A stretch of 64,000 bases of DNA from Sanghuangporus weigelae (taxonomy: Eukaryota > Basidiomycota > Agaricomycetes > Hymenochaetales > Hymenochaetaceae). Positions 1 to 12,610 of the stretch are shown one piece after another; the first letter of the stretch is position 1, and each line of letters opens with the position of its first letter. The notes under the pieces are model-generated. The model worked only from the letters and a program-made list of their open reading frames with translations. It had not been told where the DNA came from and searched no databases. The stretch spans positions 1,116,001-1,180,000 of the forward strand of contig CP137318.1 of assembly GCA_033182465.1 (NCBI GenBank). The letters are read 5' to 3'. A program made the translations under genes and the position numbers.

Positions 1-2000
1 GTCCGAGATGAGGATGAAGAAGTTGACAACGATGCCGATAACGATTCTGATCTCCTGGTCGAAAGGGACTGTGTCAGTGGCCTTCCTGTCTCGCTATACG
101 AGCACGCCCGCGATCTGCTGCTGTCTGGCTTTGCTCCCTCCCAAAGCCCGGTGCTGAGGGAGAAACTGAAGTACATTGTGAAGCAATCGATTAAGAATCG
201 ACTCGAGAAATTCCATATACCGATCGCATCTTCCGCCGAAGCATTCATAGCGCCAGGTAAGTGGCACACTAATTGGTATCTACTTGATGTTCATGTTATA
301 TAGACCCGTATGGAGTTTTGGAGGAAGGAGAGATTTACTTCAACTGCACTACGCCTGTCCTTGATACAAGCACATGTATTGATCCTCACACTTTCACGGG
401 CCCGGTGCTGGTAAGTCATCCGTATGTCGACTTCTTAAAGCCTAATTTTTCAATGTAAAGGTGAGCCGCAACCCGACGATGGTGCCGTCTGATGTACGAA
501 AGGTGAGGTTTGAGATTTTTACAAATTAGTCATGCGCTTCAAAGATTATAGGTGACGGCAGTCAGCCATGACCGACTTATTAAATACAAGGATGTAATCA
601 TTTTTTCGACGAAAGGCGACCGATCGTTGGCAAGTAAGCATTGACTTGAATCGGTCTAGAACATATACTCACGCATAACTAGGTTACCTGGGTGGTGGAG
701 GTATGCTGATTATCTCGGGAAATTGACAGCTCATAAACATTTTCCTACGCCATAGATTACGACGGAGGTAAGCCCAAGATCTGTTGAATATGATCCCAAG
801 GCACTTAGTATCCGTAATATAGATACTGCCACGATCATTGCTGAACCGTGCATTGTCAGCGCATTCCGCAACTCAAAACTCGTACTTGAACCAATAACCG
901 TCCGCGAGGCTTTTGAAGAGGAAATAGAGAAGGTGTCCGAGTTTATAGAAGGAATCAGATCGATCGATCGCCAGAAATTCTCTAGGGAGATTTCAAAAAG
1001 GGTTCTGCGCGGATTATCTGATGGCAAGTTCGGACTGTATTCCAGGTTTCACGACAACGCGTTAGTTGATTTATATACTGTAGTTTTACAATTCGCGTAC
1101 GACTTATCATCTGATTTAGAGCTTATGAACTCGGTTATAACGACCCGGAGACGATTCGGCTCGCATACATGTAAGTGCTTGAGGCAATGTCCGGTACTTT
1201 ATTTATAGTTATCCAGGTTTACAACGTGTTTGGATGCCGTGAAATCCGGTCTGCGAATCAAGGGCTCAGTTTATACGAAAGATGCTAAAAGGTGGAACGT
1301 GCCAAGGCCCGAGTGCATGCAAAAAGAGGATGAACGCGATCGTATCCGTAACAAGGGAGAAATCTGTCGTCGACTGATCAGACGTCGAAATTTGAAGCCG
1401 TTTGTCCTCGACACGCTGAAAAGTCACAGCAAAGACCTTGCAGACAAAGCCCTATCCGACTTTGAAGCACTTAGTAACAAAAGAAGATCTTCTTACGGCC
1501 TGCGGGAGAAACCTGACGACGACCTCATACGGCCTTATTCCGAGATGAAGAAATTTGTAACTCACCTCCAGGATAAATACGATATCACAGGTCCGCTTGA
1601 AGATCTGCAGAAAATTGAAACCTTCGTTCGATCGCTATGCGAAGAATACATCTCTGCAGTGGTGTCCCTTTACGGAAGCGAGGACAAGGGAGATAAATCG
1701 TCCTCGAAGTCGGAACCGATGGCCAAAATCAATCACGAATTTGCGGACAGATTCCGGACTGGTCCTTCGGACTGCGGATTGGACCTGCCCCCAGGTACAG
1801 TGGAGGAGATCAAAGCATCTTTTGCCCATGTCTATGGCATGTCTAGGACCAAAACCGGTTTCGGATTTGGATTCGCTGTCGCCCATGATACACTGTGCGC
1901 TTTGAAAATCCAAGCGAAGGGAGGTTCTTCGATCAGTCGGGAGTGTCGGGACTTTACTTTGGTTTCCTCGAACCTCGTCCGGTTGGTTCGCATAGATTGA
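1..2000 (+). CDS. RNA-dependent RNA polymerase (QDE-1/Rdp1 family), 3' part
   Basis: This is the C-terminal part of a cellular RNA-dependent RNA polymerase, the enzyme that makes double-stranded RNA for RNA silencing. The gene enters from the left edge, so the N-terminus is missing. I read exons at about 1-256, 304-410, 461-502, 552-633, 683-700, 756-767, 823-1060, 1120-1170 and 1217-2000, all with GT-AG introns of 46-59 bases. Joined, they give family hallmarks in order: PYGVLEEGEI, VSRNP, DVIIFSTKGDRSLAS, then YLGGGDYDGDT with the catalytic Asp residues, then HDNAAYELGYNDPETIRLAY and LDAVKSGL. The C-terminal part (1230-2000) is more divergent but keeps the late FAVAHDTLCALKIQAK block. The frame is open throughout and no catalytic residue is missing. 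The odd point is the tiny exons around the active site. I am very sure of the family; the last C-terminal residues are less certain. Confidence 0.95.
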
Positions 2001-2349
2001 CCACCGTGCCTTTTTCATCACGACCTTATTTATTATTGTCTTTATTTAACATAGCACTACCTCGTGCTTTGACGTTTGACGTGTATTTGATCCAGTAGTT
2101 CTTGTTTGCGATCTAAACACTTGTCCTGAGCCTAAGATACAGTGATATTATATATATCTGGGATTCAGGATAGGAGCGTTATGTAAGATTATATATATCT
2201 CGTAAAGTGGAATCGACAGATCGTCGGTGGATCGACATATTGTAAGAAATTATTTCGCAGAGGACAAGATCAGATCATCTCTCTCTCTCTCTCTTACGAC
2301 CATATATCCTCTAGCTCTCTGGAATAATCGCTTCCTGAAGTTGTTCGCT
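2001..2349. other. intergenic spacer / adenosine kinase promoter
   Basis: No gene is seen here. The stretch holds a 13-base direct repeat, attatatatatct, at 2147-2159 and 2188-2200. A short CT microsatellite lies at about 2279-2293, roughly 60 bases before the adenosine kinase start. CT-rich tracts just upstream of the start are common in fungal housekeeping promoters, so this is probably that gene's promoter and 5' leader. Confidence 0.5.
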
Positions 2350-3657
2350 ATGGCTCAGAAGTACCCTCTCTTCTGCTTGGGAAATCCATTGCTCGATATG
2401 CAAGTAACCGACGGCGACGAGTTACTCAAAAAATACAAGCTGAACGCAAATGATGCTATCCTCGCAGGAGAGGAACAAGCCGAAATGTACACTTTACAGG
2501 AGTTGCTCGTCTTTCTTGTCCTAACAAACTATATTCAAATAGCTATGACGACCTCGTCCAAAACTATAAGCTCACTTATGTAGCCGGAGGTGCTGCTCAG
2601 AATGCGGCCCGTGGTGCTGCCGTCAGTATACCTTATAATAATTCAAGTTGTGTTCCCTGATTGTAAATGTTTGTAGTATCTTCTTCCCCCGAGCTCCGTG
2701 GTCTACACAGGATGTGTTGGTGATGACGTGCTTGCTGACCAACTGAGGGCTGCAAATAAGAGGGAGGGACTGACTGACGCGTATCTCGTGAAGAAAGGAG
2801 AGAAGACGGGTGCTTGTGCTGTAGTCATCACTGGTCATCATCGGTACTACTTTCTTTCGGCTACTTGGACTTTTTTTGATGTACTTTAGCTCATTAGTGA
2901 CGACTCTGCGGGCGGCTGAAAAGTTCGAGGCTGGACACCTATCGTCACCTGAAGTAGCCCCACTCGTAGAAGGAGCAAAGATATTCTATGTTGAAGGCTA
3001 CTTCCTCACTCACGGATTTGAAAGTGTCTTGCACCTCGCGAAGAAAGCTTCGGAGACTGCAAAGGTGATATTTGAGCTGCATTTTACCACGGTGATCTGA
3101 ATCTGATATAAACTTGTTCTTGTATTAGATTTTTATTCTTAACCTCTCTGCGCCTTTTATCGCTCAATTCTTCAAGACTCAACTGGACCAAGTTCTGCCC
3201 TATTGTGACATAATTATCGGAAACGAGGCCGAAGCTGAGACGTGGGCGGAAGCATCCGGTCAGCCGGATAAGAAGGACCTTCCTGCGGTCGCTCGAGCTA
3301 TCGCGCTTACCCCAAAATCTAATCCTTCGCGTCCCCGTACGGTCATCATAACTCAAGGCCCGGAGAGTACTATCGTTGCTACCGCGGCCGACGACGCGAC
3401 ACCAAAGATCTTCCCTGTACATGCGCTCAAGGAAGAGGAAATCGTAGATACCAACGGTGCCGGCGACGCTTTCGCTGGTGGTGTCCTTGGTGCTCTCGTC
3501 GCCGGTAAGTCAATCGACGAGGCCATTGAAGTAGGACACAAGATGGGAACGATGTGTGTCCAGCAGGTATATCCGCATGATACTTTTTCAGGTATCGTTC
3601 TAATCCATTTCGCAGGTCGGACCCCAATACAAGTGGCCGAAGGTTCAAATCTTGTAG
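2350..3657 (+). CDS. ADO1: adenosine kinase
   Basis: Phosphorylates adenosine to AMP with ATP in the cytosol, which recycles the adenosine released by the methyl cycle. Six exons (2350-2486, 2543-2621, 2677-2843, 2890-3064, 3129-3566, 3616-3657) join cleanly in frame to 345 residues, the usual length for the family. The start MAQKYPLFCLGNPLLDMQV is the standard N-terminus. The sugar-kinase (PfkB) fold is shown by AGGAAQNAARGAA in the substrate region and by DTNGAGDAFAGG near the C-terminus, which holds the catalytic Asp and the anion hole. The tail VGPQYKWPKVQIL is typical. An upstream in-frame ATG-less extension to 2227 exists but lies in the leader. No defects are seen. Confidence 0.96.
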
Positions 3658-4094
3658 AGAGAAATGATTTAATCGCACAGAAGTTGTTGTCTTCGGCTCC
3701 GCTCTCAACAGCGAGCCTCCGCTTTGATTACACCCAGTTTTCATCAGCATGTAGACTACACAGAGTAAATGTACACCTCGAAACCCGAGTCAGTTATGTC
3801 ATTTCAAACGAAAGCAATTTTCCCAAAGCTGAATGAATCGATAATACGAGAAAGCTTGCAGATATGCTGGATTAGTGCATGTGGTCATGATGGTGGTGCA
3901 TACGAAAGCGAGTCCTAGGAATACTGAGTGAGTTTGACTCCATCATGAGTTTGCAGCCAGAATCGTACTTCGTTGATTAATTCTCTGATACCTAAACAGA
4001 AGATTAATAATTAAGCATTGATGCAGTATAATTGTATATACCTTCTGGAAGGGGTAAAGTTTCGTGGTCCTGCGAGTGCACCTAGAAAGCGACG
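3658..4094. other. convergent intergenic region
   Basis: This lies between the 3' ends of adenosine kinase and the zinc-finger gene, which converge. It is AT-rich with no coding signal. It should contain the two 3' untranslated regions and polyadenylation sites, but I see no distinct hairpin or repeat. Confidence 0.4.
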
Positions 4095-5627
4095 TTAGTT
4101 GCTGTGAGGTATGATGACGTTTAACAAGAATACTTTTTGCATTCCTTCTTCAGTATCAGCTCTGCCATCGGAACCAAGTTGATCTATATCTCTAACATTC
4201 TGGTGGACCAACAGAGATGGCACTGAGTCCGATGAAAGATATTTCTTCTCAACCTGCCATGAGATAATGTACTAGTCACGAATAGTACGCGGTTATCAGG
4301 ACTCACTGGTTCTGTACTTTCGATTTGCTCCTTGGAAAAGGAATGCTGAGCCATTTCCACATCCGCATCAAATGCGAGTACAGCTTTGAGAACGTTTTGG
4401 ACGTCTGAACTGAGTCCAGCACCGGCCAATGTATCTGCTTCACGGCCTCTCTGCGCTCCAGAATCATCCGACTTCTCTCCTACTCCTGCTATAGTTGTGG
4501 GGCATCCTTGTAACGAAGGATCGATGTTGCTATTGAAATCCAAAGGCTGATTTATTAGGGATGCCACATCATTTCGTTTTCCATCGCTGCTTTCTGACTG
4601 CGGCAGAGCAGCGGAATTGATGTGTGTACTAGTCATGATGGCGTCGGATAGACCGTACGAAAATGTTTGAGTATACGGCACAATCCCCGTAGGAGGCCGA
4701 TTCGCATTATTTCCACCAAGTACCCAAGTGTTCGATGCCCAACTTCGGAAATTTGACGGGAGGGATAGTCGAGGCATCTGGGTATCTTGAGCGTTGATCT
4801 TACCATCGGGAACCCGAGAAGGAATAAACACTGGGTGAAGATCATGATACAGCATGTAAAGATACGACTGTGTATGGCCGCGTACCTGCGTTGATCATAT
4901 CAGGAGCATAGTAGCTTTGCGTACCAGTCGGCCGTCCAGGAGCTTCTGGCTGAGTCATTATAGTCGGAACAGGGATAAATTGCGAATGTGAGCTCTTCTG
5001 CTCCCCTTGGCCCGGGCTTTGGCTTCTGCTTTGCGGTGCAGGTGTGGCAGAGCCTTCTGTTTCGCCGTCTATAGAACCATTATTTGAGGATGCGATAGTA
5101 TCGATCTGGCCACTATTGTGTCTAAACCTTACTGTGATCAGTGATTTTGACAAGGTGACCACGTTTGTTGCATACCGAGATCTTTGATGACGTTTCAAAG
5201 CGTCTGTCTGAAATTAAAAAAGTCAACTGATAGTGCTCGGTAGGGAATCATGCAGTATAGGGGGCGTACTCGGGTAAACGTCGAGTCACATTGAGGACAG
5301 CAGCTAGACGGTTTAGATATCAGAATCTCGGCAGTTGCTTCGAGCATGGGCACCTCATACATAAGGTCTGAATCGTTCCTGTGAGCGATTGATGTGGCCT
5401 GATGGCGCTTCAAGTCGGCCTCTCTCACGAACTTCTTATTGCAATTGTTGAGTTTGCAGACCCAGATCATGCCACTTATCTGTTGCTGCGTTGCGGTATC
5501 GTTCGAAGACCGAAGATTCTTGTTTGCCGCCTTCGTTTCCTGCAAGCAATTGTGTCAGGGCGTTAAATCTCAAATAACAGCATGCGTTAAACAGGCATAC
5601 CAGATACTTTGCATGGGCGCGAACCAT
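4095..5627 (-). CDS. C2H2 zinc-finger protein, putative transcription factor
   Basis: A probable DNA-binding protein with two N-terminal C2H2 fingers. The first exon encodes MVRAHAKYL and is spliced to a long exon carrying finger 1, CKLNNCNKKFVREADLKRHQ, with a second His a few residues on. Finger 2, CPQCDSTFTRTDALKRHQ, is completed to ...RSRH only after two introns are removed (about 5217-5268 and 5118-5172), giving the correct C-X2-C-X12-H-X4-H spacing. The rest is Ser/Thr/Gln/Pro-rich and low in structure, as in fungal regulators. I end the gene at 4095 by removing a 54-base intron near 4253-4306. If that intron is retained, the frame stops instead at 4184. Targets cannot be told from sequence. 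The start and both fingers are solid; the C-terminus is less so. Confidence 0.8.
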
Positions 5628-5907
5628 GTCCGCAGCCAGTTGTCACGTTGTGGTGGTTACATGTATAGGTCACTGCGAGAGCCGCGCAGGTGAACGTTAT
5701 TTGCAGTCATATATCGCGCCTTCCATTCCAACAATCATATGCCGCCGGCATTTCCTAATCGGTCGACATGCCAAGAAGTCAACAAACTAATACATATTTC
5801 TCTGGCATAAACTAAGGACATATATCCTAAAAGCATAACGACAATTATGGTATGAAATGTAAGGGTATTCAATCTTGTGCATGAAGGAACGAAGGATGAG
5901 AAGAATA

Positions 5908-8900
5908 TCATTGTGTAACACCGACAGAGCTTGCTTTCTCTAATAATCCTTTCACTCGTCGGCTAAGTTCTTCCGCAGCCATCTTCCTTTGCAGGAGCTG
6001 ATATGACGGTGTTAGTTTCTTCGGCATCCAGCCTCTTCCATGATGCGATGGATCCATTCGTTTCTTGTTGATGAGAGACAGATCGACAACCCGCGGTGTT
6101 GATGAGAATGTAAGTACGTCTCGATAAAGGATGCTGGTCTCTGTCGCCAGCGAGCGGAGAGAAGGCGGATGTAATGACTCTGAGTCGCTATCGGATTCAC
6201 TTGTCGAATCTGATGGATCAAGAGGTGGTGTACTGGGCCGCGATGAAAAGTCGGGGATGGGTGGGAGCGCTTGGATCTCCCGTAACAGATCCTGGCCCTT
6301 GAGATACGAGTTCTCTCGGCGGAGGTATCGAACGGCACCACGCAATGCCTCGATCTATACAGCTTTCAGAATAAACCTGACATCATATATTGCGAATACC
6401 TTACCTGTTCAAGAAGATGCGATGTCTCAAGGTTGGCCTCGGATGACATGACGTCCGTCTCGTTCTGTTGTGGACCAACAGAAGCTAGATCAAGACGCAT
6501 TAGAAATCTGAAGCGTCAATCATTACCAAAGTCTCTTACGTTGGCGTTCCATGCCAGCAGTAAGCTGCTTTAGCTTTACATTATCCTGCTCCATAGCATC
6601 GAGATCTGACTGTAGCTGCTCAATAGCCTCCTCATATGATTTCTCTTGCTTTCTAGCCTTGGCGATCTCAGCTTCTAGGTTAGAGATGGTATCGGCCTGC
6701 TTCTTGACTGTGTCCAACCTTCGCTCCATGAGTTCGATCTTCACACTCGATTCCTGAATGTTTTGGTCTCTCGATCGAATGCCTCGAGCAAGCTCTTGGA
6801 TCTCCTCGTTGAGCTGTGCTACTTTCCGTTCCGCCTCGATGTTGACGGCTAACGAAGCTCTGATCTCATCTACGCGTACGACCCATGGTGGTGTCGCGGA
6901 GACTGACGGGATCATGTCTCAGCAACTTGTTTCGCTTAACAGAAGATGCCAAAACGTACTCTTCGTTACATGCTCCGGCTCCAGGGCTACGGGGACGACC
7001 GAAGCAGCTTCTTGGGTCAGCTTCTTGATCGCATCGCTTACAATATCCCAAGGAGAGCTATCTTTATTATCAGGACTCAGGGTAATTGCGTTCTGTTTCA
7101 CAAATCCTAGTACGGTCTTCGTTTCGAGGGTCCCTTTGTTATTTTGCACGCTAGTGAGATATGGAAGCACCGAATGCGCAAGCTGTGTAAACTAAGTTAG
7201 GAGACTTCTATTCCCGAGCAAGGTCGGTGTGCACTTACTGTAATTCCGAAATCAACTAATTCGGGCACCCTTTTCCCTAGCGCGTCGAGTTGCGGAATAA
7301 GATGAGGTTTCAGGGCAGCAGAGTCCTGAGTCAATTCCTCCAATCGCTTCGTCAGTTTTCTAAGGCACTTGTCAACAAGATGTCTGTAGCCGTTCTGTTT
7401 ATTTCCCTTACTTCGACATGACCTTCGTTCCCTTGATCTGATCGAGCAAACGCTTGAATGGCTCGATGAGCTCGCCGATTGGGTCGTCATCAGACTCGAC
7501 CGAAACATCTGCAAGCAACGTATAAATGATGTCTCCGAATACAGTTTAGGACCCCACCTTCATCTTTCATGATATCTGAAATGTACGAGCTGATCAAAGC
7601 CAAGGATGCTGACAGATTGTCTAGTTCGTGGTCGAAGGTGAGGGCATAGCCAAGTTCTCGTTCTCCGAGGTCATACTCGAGCCCTTCGGAATACATTTCT
7701 ACCAAGTGCCCAAAGGCCTGCGCAGTCCTGAATGATCCAGTCAGTCCGCCAATTCAGAAAAAATTCTGATTATGACATACTTCTGCACATCATTGACGCA
7801 TTCGATATCTCGGAACTCGTCTCGGCAAAGCATGTCGATGTGCAGGTCGATACGTTTTTCGAAACGTGCGATGTCCGTGTACATCCTTCCTATGTTCAAG
7901 AAAGTCTCGACATCGCAGCGTTTCATAATGGATGCGAAGCGTTTGCATAGAACCGACATGCGACTGATTCTTGCTCGTAGCTATAGATGGAGATATATCA
8001 AAAAGTTGAAACGTGGTCACGATGCGAATGAGACTCACTTCGCATGTTCGAACCAGGCCTTCGGTGACATGTCCATTCAGGGCTTCTGGCAGACCATGGC
8101 TCTGTGCAATCGCAAAGTTGATCAGATCTGCCTTCGCTGCCATTCTCTGGAAATACAGATAGCATTGCGTTGCTTCGCTGTCCGACTCTACATATATCTG
8201 AGGTAGATACAGCTACAAAAGCAATTCATGAGTTTGGATACAAATGACTGCATATGACGAATCTGCAAACCTTCACAATCTCATAAAGCTCTTTGTTCTC
8301 CCTTGCCTGGACCTTAGCAAGTTCTATCTCAATATGCCGAGCCTGATGCTTAGAAGCTGTGGACTGAAGTTTCATGTTGAGTGAGAACATGGCTGCCGTC
8401 TGTGAAGCCGCGGTGGCAGACTCATTCTGAGCGTTCTGAGTCTGCGCACGAAGCAAATCGAGTTCACTGATAAAACGAGATTGATTTCTTGTAGGTCAAG
8501 CTAGCCGTAAGTGACATACATTTGAAGTTGCAATACCAATTCTCTGAACTGGCCGATTGTGCCTTCAAAGTCCTGACATGCATCTTCGAGCTCATTTATC
8601 TTGCGAATCTGTTCCCTCATTACAGACTCTTTTTGCTCTGCAGAAAAGATCAGCTCTGCGCTGGCGAATCAAATTCTAGGCTCACTGATTTCTTCATGCA
8701 GTTGCTTCTCCGTTTCAACGTGGTTTTCTTCAAGCTCATCGTTGAGTTCTTTCAGAGCTTCGAGATCCTCGATAGTGATCGTCATTTCAGCGATTTTCTG
8801 ATAATCGTGTTAGCCGCATTCAAGAAAAAGAGTATTGCGATGGAGACGACAAACCTCGCCGAGGGCAAGGTTCCGCTCTGTAAGCTGCTCAAGCATCTCT

Positions 8901-10531
8901 TCGGCGCCAAGGGCATCATCAAGGTACGCCTTGAGTTCGTCTATTTGATTCTCGGCATTAGACAATTTCGCGAGCGTAGCGTCGTATTGAGCTTAGAGTA
9001 AAGGTTAAAGTTATGGAACAAGAAATCACATTTAAAAGCCTACATGTCATTTCTTCTAGACTCTGCAGTTCTCGCTCCAGCTCTGTTACTCTATGTCTCT
9101 GTTCCTGCTCTGTTTCTCGATACTGATCTCGCAAACTGACGGAGATTCAGGAAGTAAAGTACAGTGATGAAATCCAGTACTTACCGAATTAAAGCTTCGC
9201 GTAGTCGGTCGTTATGCTTCTCCAACTGAGCATACGCGAGAGAAGACTTCACGGAATCGTCTACTTCACCCCCATCGACTCCATGTCCTTCTCTTAGACT
9301 TTCAAGTTCAACCTCAAGCGATTCAACGCGCTCTTGAAGTGACTGGAGCTCCAACTCAGCAGATTCTGCTCGCTCTTCCGCAACTTCCTTGTCCAACATG
9401 GCCAGCTCGAGCTGCTCTTGAGCATCAAGCAAACGAGTTTCGCTCAGTGTTTGAACCTGTTCTGCATCAGCTAAGGCACGTCTATTCGCGATAAGTTCTT
9501 GCTGAAGATTCGCAAGCTTCTGTTGTAGCTTTGGTCGGAGAGCGACGAAGTGATTGACTTCAGAAAGCTGAGATTCAAGCTTCTCGATGACTCGTGTATC
9601 GTCTGAGCGTTTTGCCTCGAGTACTCGGATTTTAGCCTTGAGTTCTTGATTTTCTTGTTCAGTCTCAGCTTGTTGCTGAACAGTAAAGAACTTTAAGAAT
9701 AGACATATAACTGAGGGCAAGACGCCTTACCACTTCTCGAGCCAAAGCAGACGCAGGTCGCTCAGGTTCAGGTTGGTGGAAGTTGATCGCAGGCAGAGGT
9801 GGTGAAGATGTCTGGTGGGAAGTCGAAGGGGACATGGCCGGGGGAGATTCGACACGTTTCGGATCCGCCAACCTATTCCTTGTGATCGCAGTCAGAGGGG
9901 TCGGCGGGACACTTTCTACCGTCCCTGTCCTTGGTCGTGTCTGAGTCGGGCGCGTAATGACAGCCGTAGGCGCTAAGCTCGAGCGTTTCGTAGGAGACTG
10001 TGCGCCAACTGGGCGCATTCTTGCGGCAGATGCCATGGCCGGAGTTGTCGACTTCGATGGCCCGCGAGGGCTGTCTGACCGAGAAACGACTGGAGAAGAG
10101 GGACCAGGAGCTGGGCTGCGTATTGAAGTTGCGCGAACACGACCGCTACTGGAGGAACGAGAGTGGGTCATACCAGGACGGATAGCGCTAGGCGGAGCGT
10201 TGATTGTCTAAATCGGATCTTTCAGTTCGTCGATGTTTCCAATGTGAGATCCAGAAATATGAAGACTTACAGGTGACATAGGACTCGCACTGTCTTCAGG
10301 TAAGCTTATGACCTTGACCTGACTAGGCCGTACAAATACTCCGTACGGCATTGTACACTTGAAGTACTCCTGTCCGTTGACAGCGCCATTATTCTTGCCT
10401 GTAGGCGTGAAGAGCTCGATGCCGACCCATTTGCCACCTGCGAAGAGGGTCGTTCCGTAGAAACGAACCTTGCCGCGACCTGAGGGCACCTCGACTATTG
10501 CATTGGGAGGAAAGTCCCCAGCCGTCGCCAT
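5908..10531 (-). CDS. DCTN1: dynactin p150-Glued subunit
   Basis: Large subunit of dynactin, which links dynein to microtubule plus ends and cargo, and in hyphae drives nuclear and vesicle movement. The N-terminus (residues about 10-73) is a CAP-Gly domain: VRFYGTTLFAGGKWVGIEL, then GKNNG, then YFKC and GVFVRP. A Ser/Pro/Arg-rich basic linker follows (about 9720-10200), then long heptad coiled coils (9181-9720, 8226-9000). A family block, VKSSLAYAQLEKHNDRLREALIR, is seen at about 9180-9250. The dynactin domain lies around 7490-8170 and includes RMAAKADLINFAIA. Further coiled coil follows at 6523-6915, and a short C-terminal tail ends in SSVGVTQ. Many introns of about 50 bases interrupt it. 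The CAP-Gly signature reads GKNNG rather than the usual GKNDG. It lies head-to-head with the deacetylase-like gene, 282 bases away. Confidence 0.93.
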
Positions 10532-10813
10532 TTATTATGATATTGTCACTTGCTTGAAGCAGAGAGGACTTAGTCGGAGTCGGACGAAAAGAAAGTGTTC
10601 AGGTAGGATCCGGACTTTGAAATCAAAGTTGCACCTCGGAGGACAAGATGAACGGAAAGTCAACCACAGCAGTTAATTTGAAGGATTGCTGGAACGGGAG
10701 TGGCACCGACGTTACGACATGAAGAGCGTTGCTAGTATCGTCGTGGGTTGAAGACGCGTCGATCATTTTGGGACGCGTTCGTCGATCAAAACGTCTACCT
10801 TCACTCCACTGCT
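10532..10813. promoter_or_regulatory. divergent promoter region, dynactin / deacetylase-like gene
   Basis: These 282 bases separate two start codons that point away from each other, so both core promoters must lie here or overlap the leaders. I see no clear TATA box. An in-frame stretch from 10748 precedes the deacetylase-like start, but the conserved protein begins only at MKVFWHPD (10814). Confidence 0.5.
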
Positions 10814-12315
10814 ATGAAGGTCTTCTGGCATCCTGACTGTCTCTTGCATAATCCACCTCATGAAATCCTTGATGGAAGAGAAACATCGTATCTGGAGTCT
10901 CCGTCGAGAATAGGAATCATCAGGAATGCTCTTGAGAAAGAGTCGCAGCACTTCCAGATTACCGATAACTTGGACGAGACGCTCGATCTTAAGAAGTGGA
11001 TTTTAAAGGTACATGAGCAAGAATATCTCGGGTATTTGGAGGCTGCATATGACGAATGGATAGCTGACGGAGGCGATGAAGTAGGTACTTTTCGTTCCTT
11101 TCAAGAAAATAGCTGACTATCTCAGAAGATTGGTGTCTTCCCGGAGACATTTCCTCATGTTTCGCTCATATCAAAGAGACCGAACGATCCGAAGAAATTA
11201 AATCCAATAGCTAGAGCTGGTCAGGCAATCAATCTTATACTTTAAGCAAATCTTTAGAATCGACTTTGATTCGAAGGCCTCTATTGCTTTGACTTGAGCA
11301 GTCCGATAACGAAAGGTCAGGAAATGGCTCATTTGGGATCATTATGCCAAACCTGACACTTGATTTAGACACCTTTAAGGCATTGCTGGCATCATTGCGT
11401 GTCGTGCTCTCCGCTGCAAAGGAGCTCTCTTCCTTGTCCCCCGAAGATGGTGTATTTGCTCTCTGGTAAGCTGATATCTGACCTCACCTCGCTGATTGAA
11501 CGTTCTCATATGAATGAAGTCGGCCTCCAGGACATCATGCAATGACATCTTTGAGTGGAGGATACTGTTTCATAAATAATGTTGCTGTTGCGGCGCGGTT
11601 TCTCCAGTCTATGCATCGTGGCATGTCCAAAATAGCAATTCTAGATATCGACTACCATCATGGCAACGGAAGTGAGTTGGATCTGATTGCTACGTCGTTT
11701 TATGCTGAGATACGCATTTTGAAGCCCAGCATGCTTTCTATGACGATCCTACAATCCTGTACGTATCACTTCACGCGGAGAATGACTATCCTTGTGAGTC
11801 AAATTCCCTTTCCTTTTCAACGGAAGATAGCTGATGTTTAAATTTCATGCTAGATTTCACCGGGTTTACTTCGGAAACGGGCGAGGGCAAGGGAACTGGT
11901 TTCAATGTCAACATTCCTTTACCCCGAAGGACAACCGGTGACGATGAATACTGCGTGTCTCTGGTCGGAGGAATAAAGTTAATTAGGGATTTTGACCCGG
12001 TTTACCTTCTTGTGAGGTCTGTGGTGACAACAATAAATGCCACTGTGAGAGAAAGTCTGACAACTTTCCAGCTTGGGACTAGACACTCATGCGGGAGATC
12101 CGATCTGCGAGTTCAACATTTCGACGGAAGGATATACTGAAATCGGGAGAATTATTTCTACCATCAAAAGGCCGACGTTATTCGTCCTTGAAGGGTATGT
12201 CTCGCTATGTGGTCCTGTATTTAGTGACGATTGACTAGATGGCTTCGACAGAGGATACTACCTAAGCAACTTGGGGGAAAGTGTTCGGAATGTACTAACC
12301 GGCTTCTGTCTTTGA
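10814..12315 (+). CDS. histone deacetylase-superfamily amidohydrolase (acetylpolyamine amidohydrolase-like)
   Basis: A zinc-dependent deacetylase of the arginase/deacetylase fold. The start [19 protein letters not shown] is the usual beginning of the acetylpolyamine amidohydrolase branch. After splicing, the catalytic blocks appear in order: [30 protein letters not shown] with the His-His pair, [13 protein letters not shown] with the metal Asp and His, [26 protein letters not shown] with the second metal Asp, and [14 protein letters not shown]. All metal ligands and the His dyad are present, so it should be active. Likely substrates are acetylated polyamines or proteins; sequence cannot choose. 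Exon borders are about 11081/11127, 11220/11279, 11316/11370, 11468/11520 and 11670/11725, with further introns near 11795, 12015 and 12195. The product is about 350 residues. Confidence 0.92.
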
Positions 12316-12610
12316 GCAGCCCTTGGTTGCTTACTCAAACTTGACTGCTAAGTTCGATTATTCTGTAGAATTCCTGGAAATCAGGAAGCTATTACATAGC
12401 GGTAGAAAAGAATTGAATTGAGATTTTCTTCACGTATATGCGCTCACGTGCAAATCCGGGTTGCCTACTTGGAAGTGATCTATTTTAGGCACTGCTTGCA
12501 TTGAACGACGTCACATACCCACTCGCAACGCTTGGCCATGGAGCATATAATATCCTGCTCTCATCTCATCCTCCACTTGGCCTGTTCATTGCACTCGGTT
12601 TTCGAGCAGC

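Noticed and set aside
7772-8206. 144-codon plus-strand frame
   Set aside because: It overlaps the dynactin domain exons on the other strand, which match the family.
10748-10813. Upstream extension of the deacetylase-like protein
   Set aside because: The family begins at MKVFWHPD (10814), and the extra residues are not conserved.
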